Assembly (NCBI RefSeq): GCF_002733955.1 | Contig: NZ_NVXQ01000006.1 | Coordinates: 1-54,329 of the forward strand | Origin: Hoeflea sp. | Lineage (GTDB): Bacteria > Pseudomonadota > Alphaproteobacteria > Rhizobiales > Rhizobiaceae | DNA: 54,329 bases | Direction of reading: 5' to 3' | Shown here: piece after piece, positions 54,212-54,329 of the stretch | How positions within the stretch are numbered: the first letter of the stretch is position 1 | How the letters are laid out: each line of letters begins with the position of its first letter | Position numbers and translations under genes: made by a program | Notes under the pieces: generated by a model | Seen by the model: only the letters and a program-made list of their open reading frames with translations | What the model was told of the DNA's origin: nothing | The model's database searches: none

Positions 54212-54329
54212 TGCAAAAGTCGGCCATGGTAGCGGCGGAATAGTCCGGCCGCGGGCGGAGTAAAATCCGGCCACCTATTTTCCTTCTGCGACGAATGCAG
54301 GAGGGCTTGGGGATCTACACCGTGGAACT
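54212..54329 (+). mobile_element. Left end of an IS21-type element with start of istA, cut by window edge
   Basis: From TGCAAAAG at 54212 the sequence shows repeated blocks GTCGGCCA/GTCCGGCC/TCCGGCCACC with GCGG spacers, the multiple end repeats typical of IS21. AGGAGGGC is followed by TTG 54307, reading M-G-I-Y-T-V-E-L, a usual start of IstA. The rest is outside the window. It differs from the IS21 element at 21107. Confidence 0.7.

Noticed and set aside
1-54329. CRISPR array, tRNA, rRNA or riboswitch
   Set aside because: No regularly spaced repeats, no tRNA-like cloverleaf or rRNA segments, and no riboswitch consensus were recognised on either strand; small RNAs cannot be excluded by eye.

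Overview
The window looks like an accessory (island or plasmid-type) segment of an alphaproteobacterium. Gene content and protein style (DUF3141/phosphotransacetylase/FabI/PPK2/phosphoketolase cluster, Grx-MauE fusion, Lgt, IS481/IS6/IS21 elements) fit Hyphomicrobiales, Rhodobacterales or related groups. This is inference from protein families; no rRNA, tRNA or core marker gene is present. Gene decay is extensive: at least nine genes are cut, frameshifted or internally deleted, and IS elements or remnants occur at both edges and in the middle.

Region by region. (1) 1-2376: end of an IS3 transposase, an intact CPA1 Na+/H+ antiporter, then an IS481 remnant fused to a decayed copy of copA. (2) 2387-7874: a copper module with a glutaredoxin-MauE fusion, a DUF305 protein, a small potassium-channel-like protein, CueR, CopA and, divergently, a small CopZ-like chaperone; three CueR-type operators are visible. 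(3) 8178-10134: an ECF sigma factor with CorE-like cysteine motifs, a CxCxxC small protein and a CBS-BON protein. (4) 11290-19133: an orphan Rieske protein, an overlapping operon of MBL-fold RNase-like protein, AMP-phosphorylase-type enzyme and PRPP-synthetase-like enzyme, then cytochrome c, a copper ATPase and a frameshifted second cytochrome c. (5) 19117-27641: a saccharopine-dehydrogenase-like gene, a DUF457-type membrane protein, an intact IS21 element with 6-bp target duplication inside an MFS remnant, an LTA-synthase-type sulfatase, a decayed amino-acid-binding protein and a 44-bp palindrome. (6) 27642-40140: DUF5676, DUF3141 (PHA-synthase-like), deleted ackA, phosphotransacetylase, FabI, CPH-type metal ATPase, PPK2, phosphoketolase, then three broken genes. 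(7) 40294-43971: patatin, DMT transporter and APC permease. (8) 44089-46811: a second operon headed by a CorE-like sigma factor, with a region-4-only sigma-like protein, a metallothionein-like peptide and a broken beta-propeller gene; an FNR/FixK-type box lies between it and lgt. (9) 48035-50135: an IS6 element split by an IS4 element. (10) 50737-54055: AMP ligase, divergent MBOAT-like membrane protein and acyl carrier protein (Dlt-like trio), cut off by another IS21-type element at the right edge.

The genes form two themes. One is copper/heavy-metal handling: three intact P1B ATPases, remnants of two more, CueR, chaperone, cysteine-rich proteins and metal-sensing-type sigma factors. The other is survival under low oxygen or energy limitation: phosphoketolase to acetyl-phosphate to acetyl-CoA, polyphosphate kinase, nucleotide salvage, CBS-BON, cytochromes and an FNR-type site. 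The most notable candidates for undescribed biology are the paired CorE-like sigma regulators sharing a CxC linker and a CxxC-x7-CxC tail, the RNA-to-PRPP salvage operon, the acetyl-phosphate cluster that has lost acetate kinase, and the Dlt-like trio.
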